Notes: a model not told the origin generated them from the letters alone. A stretch of 64,000 bases of DNA from Agrococcus sediminis (GCF_007923295.1 NZ_VOIR01000011.1:596201-660200), one strand, 5' to 3'. Shown: positions 29,668 to 39,029, numbered from the stretch's first letter. Numbers and translations: made by a program.

Positions 29668-30585
29668 ATGCCTGCCACCGAGCTCCTCGCCGTCATCGAG
29701 CGCGACGGCTTCGTCGAATCCGAGCACCGCGGGGTCGCCGTGCTCGTCGACCCCGACGGCCGCGTCCTCGAGGCCCACGGTCCCGTCGACCGCCCGTTCC
29801 TCGCCCGCAGCGCGCTCAAGCCGCTCTTCGCGTCCGCGCTCCTCGACGCCGGCCTGATCGAGCTCGAGCCCGCGCACGCGGCGCTCGCGAGCGCGAGCCA
29901 CTGGGCCGACGACGAGCACGTGACGACCGCCCAGGCGATGGCGGCCGCGCACGGCGTCGACGAGGATGCGCTCCGCTGCCCGCCGATGAAGGCACCCGAT
30001 GGCACGCAGCGGCGCTTCGCCCACATGTGCGTCGGCAAGCACATCGCGATGGCGGCCTCGGCCCGCGCGATGGGTGCGCCCGAGGAGTACTGGGCCGACG
30101 ACCACCCGATCGAGGCCGTGCTGCGGTCGAGCCTCGCCGAGGCGACGGGCGAGCCGATGAGCGGCTTCGCGCACGACGGGTGCGGCGCGCTCGTCTTCCC
30201 GACGACCCCCGTCGGCCTCGCGCGGGCGTTCCGCCGCCTCGCGCCCGACGGCACCGGCGGGCACCGCGCGGTCGGCGACGCGATGCGCGCGCATCCGACC
30301 CTCATCGACGGCGCGGGCCGCCCCGACGCGGTCGTGATCGCGGCGACCGGATGCGCGACGAAGTTCGGCGCGGAGGGCACGCAGGCGATCGTCGCCCCCG
30401 ACGGCACCACGGCGGTCGTGAAGTCGGCCGACGGCGCGCGCCGCCCCGGCGCCCCGGTGGCGCTCGCGCTGCTCGAGCGCGCGGGAGCGATCCCGGCGGG
30501 CACCCTCGAGTCGCTCGCGGAGCCGCTCGGCCTGATCCAGAAGAGCGCCGACGAGCCGGTCGGGCGCCTCAGCGTCGTGGTCTGA
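29668..30585 (+). CDS. Asparaginase (bacterial type related to RhizEtu asparaginases)
   Basis: 305 residues from ATG 29668, nine bases past the alkyltransferase stop. Family signatures include ESEHRGVAVLVD near the N-terminus, FLARSALKPLF, ASHWADDEHV, RCPPMKAP and CGALVFPTTPVGLARAFRRL. The family hydrolyses L-asparagine to aspartate and ammonia and is distinct from the L-asparaginase I/II fold of E. coli. It lacks a signal peptide, so it is cytosolic. Its last 17 bases overlap the convergent membrane-protein gene. Confidence 0.88.
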   Translation: MPATELLAVIERDGFVESEHRGVAVLVDPDGRVLEAHGPVDRPFLARSALKPLFASALLDAGLIELEPAHAALASASHWADDEHVTTAQAMAAAHGVDEDALRCPPMKAPDGTQRRFAHMCVGKHIAMAASARAMGAPEEYWADDHPIEAVLRSSLAEATGEPMSGFAHDGCGALVFPTTPVGLARAFRRLAPDGTGGHRAVGDAMRAHPTLIDGAGRPDAVVIAATGCATKFGAEGTQAIVAPDGTTAVVKSADGARRPGAPVALALLERAGAIPAGTLESLAEPLGLIQKSADEPVGRLSVVV

Positions 30586-31204
30586 CCGCGGCCGTCGGCC
30601 GCGCGCGCGGCGCGCCGCCCAGCAGCACGGCCGCTTCGAGCGAGAGGGCGATGAGCGGGCCGTGCGGGTAGTAGCCGGTGGCGAGCACCCCTGCGACGAG
30701 CACCACGAGCGTGACCGCCAGCAGCGCCCTGACCCACCGTCGCCAGCGCCGGGCGCTCACCGCGGCGAGCACGCCGGCCAGGCCGATGACGACCAGCAGC
30801 GGCCCCTCCGCGCCCCAGAGCACGTGGAGCGGCGCCGTGGGGGGAGTGCTGAGATAGCTGACGGGGGTGATGATCGCGCCGAGCAGGACGGTGACGGCGA
30901 ACACCGTGCCGCCCCAGCGGGCGCGCCGCAGATCGGGCAGCAGCGCAGCGCCGATCGCGAGGAACGACACGCCCGTGAGCGCGCCGAAGACGACGTAGGG
31001 GTCGTCCACGGCACCCCGCAGCGCCCGCCACGGCTCGAGGCGGCTGAGCGCCGCGACCCAGGGGGCGCCCCAGTCGGCCGCGGTCAGCGGCAGCAGCAGC
31101 AGCGCCCACAGCCCACCAGCGAGGGAGAGCGCGATGCGCCCGCGCCGGACGGGGTCGGCGAGCTCGGGCGGCGGCGTCGGCGCGGCCCGCGTCCGGGTGG
31201 TCAC
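30569..31204 (-). CDS. Integral membrane protein, unknown
   Basis: 211 residues from GTG 31204. About six membrane segments are visible (for example about 27-45 SLAGGLWALLLLPLTA, 69-88, 96-115, 128-150 and 160-178). Short basic ends. The family is not one I recognise with certainty; it is typical of small actinobacterial polytopic proteins. The gene overlaps the 3' end of the convergent asparaginase by 17 bases. Confidence 0.8.
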   Translation of the reverse strand: MTTRTRAAPTPPPELADPVRRGRIALSLAGGLWALLLLPLTAADWGAPWVAALSRLEPWRALRGAVDDPYVVFGALTGVSFLAIGAALLPDLRRARWGGTVFAVTVLLGAIITPVSYLSTPPTAPLHVLWGAEGPLLVVIGLAGVLAAVSARRWRRWVRALLAVTLVVLVAGVLATGYYPHGPLIALSLEAAVLLGGAPRARPTAAVRPRR

Positions 31205-31265
31205 GCGCCATGCCTAGCAGGGCACGCCGCGCGCGGGAAGAGGTGACCGCGGCGCCGCTCCGTCC

Positions 31266-31982
31266 CTAGGCGACGAGCGCCGGCGCCTCCGCGTCCATCC
31301 TCGCCGCGCACGCCGCGGCGAACGCGCCGAAGCCGCGCTCGACGACGCCGAGCAGCGTCGGTTCGGTCGCGAGGTGGCGGCGCCACCCGGCCACCGCATC
31401 CGGGCTCCGCAACTGCGAGAGCGTCGGCGAGGCCACGGAGTCCCACAGGCGCATGACGCGGTCGTCGGCCTCGAGGTGGAACTGCATGCCGACGGCCGAG
31501 CCGCAGCGGAACGCCTCGTTCTCGACGGTCGCGCTGCGGGCGAGGAGCGTCGCGCCTGGAGGCAGCGACACCACGTCGCTGTTCCAGCGCATCGCGCCGA
31601 GCCGGCCGACGTGGCCGCCCAGCCACGGCTCCGGCTCGAGCACGTCGATGTCGATGATGCCCACCTCGTCGACCGCGCCCTCGCGGTGCTCGCCGCCGAG
31701 CGCCCGGCCGAGGATCTGGTGGCCGAGGCACAGGCCGAGCACCGGGATCTCGGCGTCGATCGCTCGGAGCGCCAGGTCGGCCGTCAGCTGCAGCGAGGGG
31801 AACGCGTCCACGTCGGCGGCGCTCATCTGCCCGCCGGTGATGACGATGCCCGCGATCGCGTCGAGGGGCGGCAGGAAGGTGGGGAAGACCGCCTCGCGCG
31901 TCGGGAGGTGCGACAGCAGCGTGGTCGCGTGGCCGCCCGTCTCGTACTCGATGTGCTTGATGAACAGGACGGAACGCGTCAC
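31266..31982 (-). CDS. Class I glutamine amidotransferase-like protein
   Basis: 238 residues from GTG 31982. The nucleophile elbow is GLCLGHQ (Cys about residue 84) and the His-Glu pair is in GMQFHLEAD near residue 168, giving a complete triad. Stand-alone enzymes of this type resemble the glutaminase part of GMP synthase and often process small amino compounds. No synthase subunit is nearby. Its substrate is unknown. Confidence 0.88.
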   Translation of the reverse strand: MTRSVLFIKHIEYETGGHATTLLSHLPTREAVFPTFLPPLDAIAGIVITGGQMSAADVDAFPSLQLTADLALRAIDAEIPVLGLCLGHQILGRALGGEHREGAVDEVGIIDIDVLEPEPWLGGHVGRLGAMRWNSDVVSLPPGATLLARSATVENEAFRCGSAVGMQFHLEADDRVMRLWDSVASPTLSQLRSPDAVAGWRRHLATEPTLLGVVERGFGAFAAACAARMDAEAPALVA

Positions 31983-32016
31983 CTGGGCTCCCTCTCGCTC
32001 GGACTAGCCTCAGGAT

Positions 32017-32784
32017 ATGACGGTCTTCGCGATGGCCCCCGACGGCGTGCGCATCGCGCTCCACGAGCTCGGCGACCCGGGCGGCGCGCCGGTGCTGCTC
32101 ATCCACGGGTTCTCGTCGAACGCGCAGCGCAACTGGATCGACACCGGCTGGGGCGACGCGCTCGCCCAGGCGGGGCTCCGCGGGATCGCCATGGACCTCC
32201 GCGGTCACGGCGAGAGCGACCGCCCGTCGACCGGGTACGACGTGCCGCGCTTCGTCGACGACGTCGACGCGGTGCTCGAGCAGCTCGCGCTGCCCGAGGC
32301 GCCGGGCGCGATCGGCTACTCGATGGGCGCGCGGCTGCTGTGGCGGCACGCGGGCACCCGGCCGCACGCCTTCCGCGCCCTCGTGCTCGGCGGGCTCCCG
32401 GCCGGCGACCCCTTCGAGCGCTTCGACGTCGACCTCGCGCACCGCGCCCTCGAGGAGCGGGCGGAGCCGGGCCGCATGGAGTCGTTCATCGTCGAGCTCG
32501 CGAGCGTCTTCCCCGAGCACGACCCGGCCACGCTCGTCACGCTCGCGGGCGAGGTCTCGGCGACGCTCTTCGACCCCGCCCAGGCGCCGCCGACGGTGCC
32601 GACGCTCTTGATGACCGGCGAGAAGGACGACCGCGCGGACGACACCGCCGAGCTGCTGCCGCTGCTGCGCGACGGCCGGTTCGAGGCGATCCCCGGGCGC
32701 AACCACATCAACGCGCCCACCTCGCGCGCCTTCCGGCGCACCGCATCCGCGTTCCTCGCCGAGCACCTGGCCGGCGGGCGCTGA
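32017..32784 (+). CDS. Alpha/beta hydrolase
   Basis: 255 residues from ATG 32017. Oxyanion-hole region LLIHGFSSNAQRNW, acid-base strand MDLRGHGES, nucleophile GYSMGA (Ser about residue 103), an acid in LMTGEKDDRADD and catalytic His in IPGRNHINAP. No signal peptide. The substrate cannot be told. It is divergent from the amidotransferase gene and 17 bases upstream of the 32802 gene. Confidence 0.9.
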   Translation: MTVFAMAPDGVRIALHELGDPGGAPVLLIHGFSSNAQRNWIDTGWGDALAQAGLRGIAMDLRGHGESDRPSTGYDVPRFVDDVDAVLEQLALPEAPGAIGYSMGARLLWRHAGTRPHAFRALVLGGLPAGDPFERFDVDLAHRALEERAEPGRMESFIVELASVFPEHDPATLVTLAGEVSATLFDPAQAPPTVPTLLMTGEKDDRADDTAELLPLLRDGRFEAIPGRNHINAPTSRAFRRTASAFLAEHLAGGR

Positions 32785-32801
32785 GGCAGGGGAGCCACGC
32801 G

Positions 32802-33149
32802 ATGGCCGACCTCGACGCGGTGGCGGCGCGGCTGACGGCGCTCCTCGACCGCTACCGCCCCGAGCTCGTCGACGGCGCCATCCACGGCGTGCCCGCGTGG
32901 GTGTGGCCGGGCGCGACCGGCCACGACTACTTCGCGGCGCTGAAGCGCAACAGGGCCGACGTCGGCGTCTACCTGATCATCATGGATCGCTACCCGGACG
33001 ACCTCGCGCTCGCGTCGCCGCCGCTGCAGGCGCGCCGCACCGGCCGCGCCACGCTCTCGTTCCGAGCGCTCGACGACGAGCTCGAGCGCGAGCTCGCGGG
33101 GCTGCTCGACCGGCTCCTGGTGCGCTATCGCGCCGAGCACGGCGGCTGA
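32802..33149 (+). CDS. Small protein with DUF1801-like pattern
   Basis: 115 residues from ATG 32802, with GGGGAG about 10 bases upstream. Sequence pattern VDGAIHGVPAWVWPGATGHDYFAALKRNRADVGVYLIIMDRY resembles DUF1801/YdhG-type proteins, whose hallmark is a VPxW strand, a YFAxLK helix and a VxVYL strand. The family's function is not established. It is probably cotranscribed with the hydrolase at 32017. Confidence 0.7.
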   Translation: MADLDAVAARLTALLDRYRPELVDGAIHGVPAWVWPGATGHDYFAALKRNRADVGVYLIIMDRYPDDLALASPPLQARRTGRATLSFRALDDELERELAGLLDRLLVRYRAEHGG

Positions 33150-33201
33150 CGGGGCGGACGCGCCAGGGCTGGCGGGCGGGACGCCGCCCGGAGACGATGC
33201 A

Positions 33202-33229
33202 GGGCCGGTCAGGTTCTCCCGACCGGCCC
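33202..33229. terminator. Terminator hairpin
   Basis: GGGCCGGTC / GACCGGCCC, nine perfect pairs with a ten-base loop, between the convergent genes 32802-33149 and 33379-34143. A second short stem (GAGGC/GCCTC) follows near 33250. Confidence 0.75.
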
Positions 33230-33378
33230 CAGTCCCTTGCACCAAGTGAGGCTTGAGCCTCCGCTTCCGCTGATCGCCACAGCACAACGATCAACGTGCG
33301 ACGAACGTATAACGGATCGGTAACGAGCGCGCCCAGATATCCCTGAGAAATCCCTGTGCCTCGTCGCACCGGGCCGCG

Positions 33379-34143
33379 TCAGAAGCGGTCGGGGCTCGGG
33401 CCCGAGGCGAGCACCGTCACGTCGGCGTGGCGGTCGAACCGGTAGCCGGCGCCGCGCACGGTGCGGATGATCTCGGCGTAGCCGCCGAGCTTCGCGCGCA
33501 GGCGGCGCACGTGCACGTCGATCGTGCGCTCGTTGGGGCGGTCGTCGGCGTCGGCGTCCCACAGCGCGTCGATGATGTCGCAGCGGCCGACGGTCGAGCC
33601 CTCGCGCAGCACGATGTGCTGCAGCAGCTCGAACTCGCGGTAGGTGAGCGGCGCGATGTCGTCGCCGATCGCGACGCGCTTGCGCGTCAGGTCGATGACG
33701 ATGCCCGGGTCGGCCTCCGTCTCGACGGCGGGCTGCTGCACCGCCGGGTCGCCGAGCGCGCGGCGCACGACCTCGACGTCGCGGCCGCCCGCGCCGGCGG
33801 GTGCGAGCGCCACGGCGGCGTGCGTCTCCGCGCTCGGCGCGAGGCGCGAGGTGAGGGCGCGCAGCTCGCCGACGAGGCGGGCGAGCTCGATGTGGTCGGC
33901 GGCGGCGGCGTCCTCGCCGAGGCCGACGTAGAGCACGAAGCCGCGGGCCTCGGTGCCGTCGGGCACGGCGCGCACGGGCGCGGGTGCGGCCGGCGCCGCG
34001 GCGGGCGCGGCGGAGCGGATGCGCGGGGCGGGGGCGGGGACGAAGGCCCGCTCCGGGGCGAGGGCGGCGGTGCCGCTGAAGCGGGGCTGCTGCAGCGACG
34101 GGCGGCGGGTGCGGGCGGTGGCGGGGAATGCGGTGATGGTCAT
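33379..34143 (-). CDS. Winged-helix DNA-binding regulator (OmpR/PhoB C-terminal type)
   Basis: 254 residues from ATG 34143. The C-terminal part (about 150-245) is a trans_reg_C winged helix: PLTYREFELLQHIVL, a recognition helix with ERTIDVHVRRLRAKLG and the wing IIRTVRGAGYRFD. There is no receiver domain; the N-terminal 140 residues are Ala/Pro-rich with a middle segment of ordered look (GFVLYVGLGEDAAAADHIELARLVGELRAL). No histidine kinase is adjacent. It resembles single-component winged-helix regulators of actinobacteria. The target is unknown. Confidence 0.85.
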   Translation of the reverse strand: MTITAFPATARTRRPSLQQPRFSGTAALAPERAFVPAPAPRIRSAAPAAAPAAPAPVRAVPDGTEARGFVLYVGLGEDAAAADHIELARLVGELRALTSRLAPSAETHAAVALAPAGAGGRDVEVVRRALGDPAVQQPAVETEADPGIVIDLTRKRVAIGDDIAPLTYREFELLQHIVLREGSTVGRCDIIDALWDADADDRPNERTIDVHVRRLRAKLGGYAEIIRTVRGAGYRFDRHADVTVLASGPSPDRF

Positions 34144-34566
34144 GGGAGGGGCCTTCCGGCGTGCGGTCGGCGGCCGCGCCGCCCGACGATGCGGGTACGG
34201 CGATGCGGGCCGCCGACTCGAGGAGTCGATCGGTCGTGCGCGAACCGGTGCTGGTTCGGAGGGGACCGCTCTCGTGGGCTGCTCAGGCCCGAGGGTGCGA
34301 CGGCGTAGGCGTCAGCGACTCTTCATGGAGCGGTCGGACGGTGCGAGCTTCGCTCAAGCACACATTCGACGCATGTCGACCATCGGCATCATCATGCCGT
34401 TCGTCCCGTTCGTCGCGAGGACGGACAAGGGGCGGAAGGTGGTCGTCATGCCCGCCAGTATCCCGGGTTCGCTCGCGCGATGTCAAACAGCGCGCGAATG
34501 TGACGAAGTGTGACGGCCGGGGCCGCCGGTGCTCCCCGACCGGCGCCGCTCAGCGGCCGCCGGCGC
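34144..34566. other. 423-bp spacer without a supported gene
   Basis: Upstream region of the winged-helix regulator. Frames here are short and arginine-rich, as expected for non-coding GC-rich DNA. CTCGAGGAGTCGA-like and GCGAACCGGTGCTGGTTCG inverted segments lie near 34216-34260 and could be an operator or a leader stem. Nothing else is supported. Confidence 0.4.
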
Positions 34567-35205
34567 TCAGTGACCGACGGTGCCGTACAGGCGGTCGCCC
34601 GCGTCGCCGAGCCCGGGCACGATGAAGCCCTGCTCGTTGAGGCGCTCGTCGAGGGCCCCCAGCACGATCGTCACGTCGTGGCCGTCCATGTCGCGCTCGA
34701 CGCGCTCGAGGCCCTCCGGCGTGCCGAGCAGGCAGATGGCGGTCACGTCGACGGCGCCGCGGTCGAAGAGGAACTGCATCGCCGCCGACAGCGAGCCGCC
34801 GGTCGCGAGCATCGGGTCGAGCACGAAGCACTGGCGGTCCGAGAGGTCGTCGGGCAGCCGCTCGGCGTACGTGTACGGCTCGAGGGTCTCCTCGTTGCGG
34901 GCCATGCCGAGGAATCCCACCTCGGCGGTCGGCACGAGCGCCGTCATGCCATCGAGCATCCCGAGCCCGGCGCGCAGGATCGGCACGACGAGCGGCCGCG
35001 GCTCGGCGATCTCGACGCCGGTCGTCGTCGTCACCGGCGTCTGGATCTCCTTGGGCGTCACCCGCACGTTGCGCGTGGCCTCGTAGGCGAGCAGCGTCAT
35101 CAGCTCGCCGACGAGCGAGCGGAAGGTGGGGGAGGGGGTGCGCGCATCCCGCAGCACGGTCAGCTTGTGGGTGACGAGCGGGTGGTCGGCGACGTGGACT
35201 CGCAT
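34567..35205 (-). CDS. upp: Uracil phosphoribosyltransferase
   Basis: 212 residues from ATG 35205; an in-frame start at 35268 overlaps the divergent tadA and is unlikely. N-terminus [20 protein letters not shown] is the family hallmark, followed by [15 protein letters not shown] and the PRPP loop [13 protein letters not shown], with the C-terminal [13 protein letters not shown]. It makes UMP from uracil and PRPP in pyrimidine salvage. Length is standard. It is divergent from tadA with about 50 bases between. Confidence 0.96.
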   Translation of the reverse strand: MRVHVADHPLVTHKLTVLRDARTPSPTFRSLVGELMTLLAYEATRNVRVTPKEIQTPVTTTTGVEIAEPRPLVVPILRAGLGMLDGMTALVPTAEVGFLGMARNEETLEPYTYAERLPDDLSDRQCFVLDPMLATGGSLSAAMQFLFDRGAVDVTAICLLGTPEGLERVERDMDGHDVTIVLGALDERLNEQGFIVPGLGDAGDRLYGTVGH

Positions 35206-35258
35206 AGGGTTCAGGGTAGTGGGCGCGCAGCGGGGCGCCCGACCCGGGAGGGCGGAGC

Positions 35259-35720
35259 ATGCGGCCATCGGCGCGCGACGAGGCGCTCATGCGGCTCGCG
35301 CTCGAGCAGGCGGCCGCGGCCGAGCGCACCGCCGACGTGCCGGTCGGCGCCGTCGTCGTCGACGCATCCGGCACCGTCATCGGCACCGGCCGCAACGAGC
35401 GCGAGGCGCGCCACGACCCGACCGCGCACGCCGAGGTCGTGGCGCTGCGCGAGGCCGCGGCGGCGCTCGGCTCGTGGAGGCTCGACGGATGCGCGCTCGT
35501 CGTCACGCTCGAGCCGTGCGTCATGTGCGCGGGCGCGATCCTCGCGAGCCGCGTCGCCCGCGTCGTGTTCGGCGCGTGGGACGAGAAGGCCGGCGCCGCC
35601 GGCAGCGTCGTCGACGTGCTGCGGGAGCGGCGGCTGCCGCACCGCGTCGAGGTGGTCTCGGACGTGCTCGCCGACGAGGCCGAGGCGCAGCTGCGCGCCT
35701 TCTTCGCCGAGCGCCGCTGA
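35259..35720 (+). CDS. tadA: tRNA adenosine(34) deaminase
   Basis: 153 residues from ATG 35259. Zinc deaminase motifs HAEVVAL (catalytic Glu) and [14 protein letters not shown] are intact, and [18 protein letters not shown] fits TadA. It converts A34 to inosine in tRNA-Arg(ACG), whose gene is at 21593. The accessory tRNA at 2151 also has A34 and could be an additional substrate, which is inference. Length is standard. Confidence 0.95.
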   Translation: MRPSARDEALMRLALEQAAAAERTADVPVGAVVVDASGTVIGTGRNEREARHDPTAHAEVVALREAAAALGSWRLDGCALVVTLEPCVMCAGAILASRVARVVFGAWDEKAGAAGSVVDVLRERRLPHRVEVVSDVLADEAEAQLRAFFAERR

Positions 35721-35743
35721 GCGCCGCGCAGCCGCCGGTGCGC

Positions 35744-36163
35744 TCAGCCCCAGAAGACCGCGATCAGCAGGTTGACGAGCGCGAGGCCGCCGGCGATGTG
35801 GAAGAACGTCTTCACGCGCGGCTCGGGCAGCGAGACGTCGGCCACCGGCCGGGCGCCGCCGGCCGCGAGGCCCGCCTTCTCCGCGCGGATCGCGCGGCCG
35901 CGCAGGAAGCCCAGCAGCGCCGCGACGAACACGACGACGGCGATGAGGCCCTTGATGCCGAGCTTCATGTGGTTCACGTCGCCGTCGCCGGCCATCGCGA
36001 GGCCGTAGAGGGCGACCCCCGAGACGAGCTGCAGCGAGGCGCCGATCAGCATCATCGTGAAGTTGAAGCCGGTCTTCGCCCGCATCTGCAGGAAGAAGGT
36101 GCCGACCAGCAGCGAAGCGCCGATCAGGTGCAGGGCGACGAGCAGCGAGTGCAGGAACTCCAT
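35744..36163 (-). CDS. Four-span membrane protein, unknown
   Basis: 139 residues from ATG 36163. Four hydrophobic segments (about 3-22, 33-55, 67-87 and 117-137) with a basic loop RGRAIRAEKAGL between the third and fourth. A conserved His (LVALHLIGASLLVGTFFLQMR) early in the first segments is reminiscent of CopD-like or heme-associated small membrane proteins, but no proof of metal binding exists. It is convergent with tadA. Function unknown. Confidence 0.75.
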   Translation of the reverse strand: MEFLHSLLVALHLIGASLLVGTFFLQMRAKTGFNFTMMLIGASLQLVSGVALYGLAMAGDGDVNHMKLGIKGLIAVVVFVAALLGFLRGRAIRAEKAGLAAGGARPVADVSLPEPRVKTFFHIAGGLALVNLLIAVFWG

Positions 36164-36196
36164 GCAGACAGCCTACACAACTCGCCGCCGGAGCGG

Positions 36197-37159
36197 TCAG
36201 TTGCCCGACTGGATGACGATGTGGTCGGTCGACGGCGCGATGTCGGGCCGGTCGACGACGAGGTCGGGCTCGATGTAGATCACCCGCGCGTGCGGCACCT
36301 CGGTGCGCAGCATCGACTCGAGGTCGTTGATGGTGCTCGCCACGTGCTCGATGTCGGACTGCGGCGGGAACGCCACCTTCGCGGCGATCATGAGCTCGTC
36401 GGGGCCCAGGTAGAGCGTCTTCATGTGGATGAGCGACTCGACCCCGGGGGAGGCGTTCAGGATGCGCTGGATCTTGGCGTGGTCCTCGCGCGTCGCGCCC
36501 TCGCCGATCAGCAGCGACTTCATCTCGATCGCGAGCACGATCGCGACCGCGATCAGCAGCGCGCCGATCATGAGCGTGCCGATCGCGTCGAAGAGCGGGT
36601 TGCCGGTGAGCACCGACAGGCCCACCGCGGCGAACGCGAAGACCAGGCCGAGCAGCGCCGCGAGGTCCTCGAGCAGGATGACGGGCAGCTCCGGGCTCTT
36701 CGCCTTGCGGATGAAGCTCCACCAGCTCGCCTTGCCGCGCACCGCGTTGGCCTCCTTGATGGCCACGCGGATCGAGAACGACTCGAGCACGATCGCGATG
36801 CCGAGCACCGTCAGCGGCAGCCACGGCACCTCGATCTCGTGCGGCTCGCGGATCTTCGAGATGCCCTCGTAGATCGAGAACAGGCCGCCGACCGAGAAGA
36901 GCACCAGCGCCACGATGAACGCCCAGACGTAGCGCTCGCGGCCGTAGCCGAACGGATGCTCCTCGCTCGCCCGCTTCTTGGCCAGCCGGCCGCCCAGCAG
37001 CAGCAGCAGCTGGTTGCCGGCGTCGGCGACCGAGTGGATGGCCTCGGCCAGCATCGATGCGGAGCCCGAGAAGAACCAGGCGATGAACTTGGTGATGGCG
37101 ATGCCGGTGTTCGCGAGGAACGCCGCGACGACCGCCTTCGTACCGTGGGATGCGCTCAC
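36197..37159 (-). CDS. Cation diffusion facilitator transporter
   Basis: 320 residues from GTG 37159. The cation_efflux fold has six membrane segments; the metal site of segment 2 is visible as AEAIHSVADAGNQ (HSxxD). The second site is atypical: LLEDLAALLGL, with Glu-Asp in place of HxxxD, as in one poorly characterised CDF branch. A cytoplasmic C-terminal domain follows (about 225-320). Such proteins export divalent metals in exchange for protons. The metal cannot be named. Confidence 0.9.
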   Translation of the reverse strand: MSASHGTKAVVAAFLANTGIAITKFIAWFFSGSASMLAEAIHSVADAGNQLLLLLGGRLAKKRASEEHPFGYGRERYVWAFIVALVLFSVGGLFSIYEGISKIREPHEIEVPWLPLTVLGIAIVLESFSIRVAIKEANAVRGKASWWSFIRKAKSPELPVILLEDLAALLGLVFAFAAVGLSVLTGNPLFDAIGTLMIGALLIAVAIVLAIEMKSLLIGEGATREDHAKIQRILNASPGVESLIHMKTLYLGPDELMIAAKVAFPPQSDIEHVASTINDLESMLRTEVPHARVIYIEPDLVVDRPDIAPSTDHIVIQSGN

Positions 37160-37214
37160 GGCGGCGAGTCTACGCGCGGGAGGGTGGCGGCTCGCCCCGA
37201 CTAGCCTGGGCGGC

Positions 37215-38039
37215 ATGACCGACCTCCTCCCTCCCATCGCCATGCTCGGCGTCGGCTCCATGGGCGGCGCGATCCTCAGCGGCCTCGCCCACCACGGCGC
37301 GGAGCGCATCGTCGTCACGAACCGCACGGCCGAGAAGGCCGCGGGCATCCGGCTCGACGGCGTGGAGTCGATCGCGCTCGCCGACGAGCCCGACGGCAAC
37401 GCGCGAGCGGTCGCGGGCGCCAAGCTCGTCGTGCTCGGCGTGAAGCCCGCGGGCATCGTCGACCTCGCGCGCGAGATCGCGCCGCACCTGGAGCCGGATG
37501 CGGTGGTCGTCTCGATCGCGGCCGGTACGACGACGGCGTCCATCGAGGCCGCGCTGCCCGCATCCGTCCCCGTGGTGCGGGCGATGCCGAACACGCCGTC
37601 GCACGTCGGGCTCGGCGTGACGGGCGTCGCCGGCGGCGCGCGCGCCTCGGCGGACGACGTGGCGCTCGTGGCGCGCATGTTCGAGGCGGTCGGCGAGGTG
37701 ATCGTGCTCGACGAGTCGCAGATCGACGCGCTGTCGACCATCTCGGGCTCGGGCCCGGCCTACGTCTTCCTGCTCATCGAGGAGCTCACCGGTGCGGCCG
37801 AGCGCATGGGCTTCACCCACGAGCAGGCGGCGACGATGGTGCAGGGCACCTTCCGCGGGGCGAGCGAGCTGCTCGCCGCCGACGGCGCCGAGCCGGCCGA
37901 GCTGCGCCGACGCGTCACGAGCCCGAAGGGCACGACCGAGCGCGCCGTCGCCGTGCTGCAGGAGGCCCGCCTCGGCGAGGTCTTCGACCGCGCCACCGCC
38001 GCGGCGCTCGCGCGCGCGCAGGAGCTCGCCGCCGGCTGA
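37215..38039 (+). CDS. proC: Pyrroline-5-carboxylate reductase
   Basis: 274 residues from ATG 37215. N-terminal Rossmann domain with IAMLGVGSMGGAILSGL for NAD(P)H, the middle VVRAMPNTPSHVGLGVTG, and the C-terminal dimer domain with ALSTISGSGPAYVFLLIEELTGAAE and VTSPKGTTERAV. It performs the last step of proline synthesis. Length is standard and all signatures are intact. It is divergent from the CDF transporter. Confidence 0.96.
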   Translation: MTDLLPPIAMLGVGSMGGAILSGLAHHGAERIVVTNRTAEKAAGIRLDGVESIALADEPDGNARAVAGAKLVVLGVKPAGIVDLAREIAPHLEPDAVVVSIAAGTTTASIEAALPASVPVVRAMPNTPSHVGLGVTGVAGGARASADDVALVARMFEAVGEVIVLDESQIDALSTISGSGPAYVFLLIEELTGAAERMGFTHEQAATMVQGTFRGASELLAADGAEPAELRRRVTSPKGTTERAVAVLQEARLGEVFDRATAAALARAQELAAG

Positions 38040-38045
38040 CGCGCG

Positions 38046-38612
38046 TCAGCGCAGGTGGCCGCCGAGGCGTCGCGCGCGCTGCACGACCCGCAGCAGCTCG
38101 GCGGGCGGCAGCTCGAGCTGCGCCGGCAGCGCGACCGGCGCGGGCTCCCGCAGCAGCCGGCCGTTGAGCAGCGCCCCGAGCCGCGCGGGCAGCGGCAGCG
38201 CCCGCAGCTGGTCGGCGGCGTGCTCCTCGCGCGGGAGCAGCACCGCGAAGCGCTGGCCGAGCAGCGTCTCGAGGCGCGCGGACCGCACGTGCGCCCACTG
38301 CACCCGCGAGCCGCCCCCGAGCATCGCCCCGTCGGCGGTGAGCACGACCGCGCGCGACGCCGTCGCCCACCGCGCCACGAGCACCGGCACCCCGAGCAGG
38401 CCGAAGAAGCCGAGCGCGACGGCGCCGAGGAGCGCGGCGGGCACTGCCGCCCAGCTGGGCTCGCTCACCCACCCCGCGATGAGCAGCGCACCGATCGCGG
38501 CGAAGACGAGCGCCCCGACGACGGCCGCGGCGATGCCGCCGACGACCGCGCGCACGACCACCTGCCCGGAGCGCTCGAGCTCCTCGATGGCGGCGTCGGC
38601 GGTCCGAGCCAC
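38046..38612 (-). CDS. Two-span membrane protein with PH-like domain, unknown
   Basis: 188 residues from ATG 38612. Two adjacent membrane segments (about 20-45 and 55-82) are followed by a strand-rich part (RAVVLTADGAMLGGGSRVQWAHVRSARL) resembling the bacterial PH domains of small membrane proteins. Basic C-terminus. It is the last gene of a likely trkH-trkA-ychJ-like series, three bases past the preceding stop. Function unknown. Confidence 0.75.
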   Translation of the reverse strand: MARTADAAIEELERSGQVVVRAVVGGIAAAVVGALVFAAIGALLIAGWVSEPSWAAVPAALLGAVALGFFGLLGVPVLVARWATASRAVVLTADGAMLGGGSRVQWAHVRSARLETLLGQRFAVLLPREEHAADQLRALPLPARLGALLNGRLLREPAPVALPAQLELPPAELLRVVQRARRLGGHLR

Positions 38613-38615
38613 GCG

Positions 38616-39029
38616 CTACACCTGGTCGCCGTCGACGTACTGCCAGCCGCGGTCGCGGCGGAAGCGGCTGAGCTCGCGCATCGAGCCGCGCGCGCCCTCG
38701 GCCGTCCAGTGCGACTCGAACGTCACCGTGCCCTCGCGGTCGAACGGGCCTCCGCCCGACGTGCCGAGCACGTCGAGCCGCAGCCAGCGGATGCCCGGGT
38801 CGAGCTCGAGGGAGCGCGGGCGCGTCGAGGAGTGCCACGACGCGAGCAGCCAGTCGACGTCGCCGACGGCGAAGGCCGTGAAGCGGGAGCGCATGAGCGC
38901 CTCGGCGGTGGCGGCCTCGCGCTCGCCGCTCAGCACGGGCCCGCAGCACTCGCCGAAGGTGAGCCCCGTGCCGCAGGGGCAGCGCCGGGCGTCGTCGGGC
39001 ACGGCCGCGCGCTCGGCCCGCTCAGGCAC
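38616..39029 (-). CDS. YchJ-family protein with SEC-C zinc motif
   Basis: 137 residues from GTG 39029, overlapping the trkA stop by eight bases. The N-terminal SEC-C motif CPCGTGLTFGECCGPVL binds zinc, followed by an NTF2-like domain (ALMRSRFTAFAVGDVDWLLASWH). This is the UPF0225 (YchJ) family, whose biochemical role is not established. Position after trkA reflects operon structure; a potassium-related job is not implied. Confidence 0.9.
   Translation of the reverse strand: MPERAERAAVPDDARRCPCGTGLTFGECCGPVLSGEREAATAEALMRSRFTAFAVGDVDWLLASWHSSTRPRSLELDPGIRWLRLDVLGTSGGGPFDREGTVTFESHWTAEGARGSMRELSRFRRDRGWQYVDGDQV

Noticed and set aside
34283..34486. 67-codon minus-strand frame in the spacer before the regulator
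   Set aside because: Arg/Asp/His-rich, no ribosome site, no recognisable pattern.
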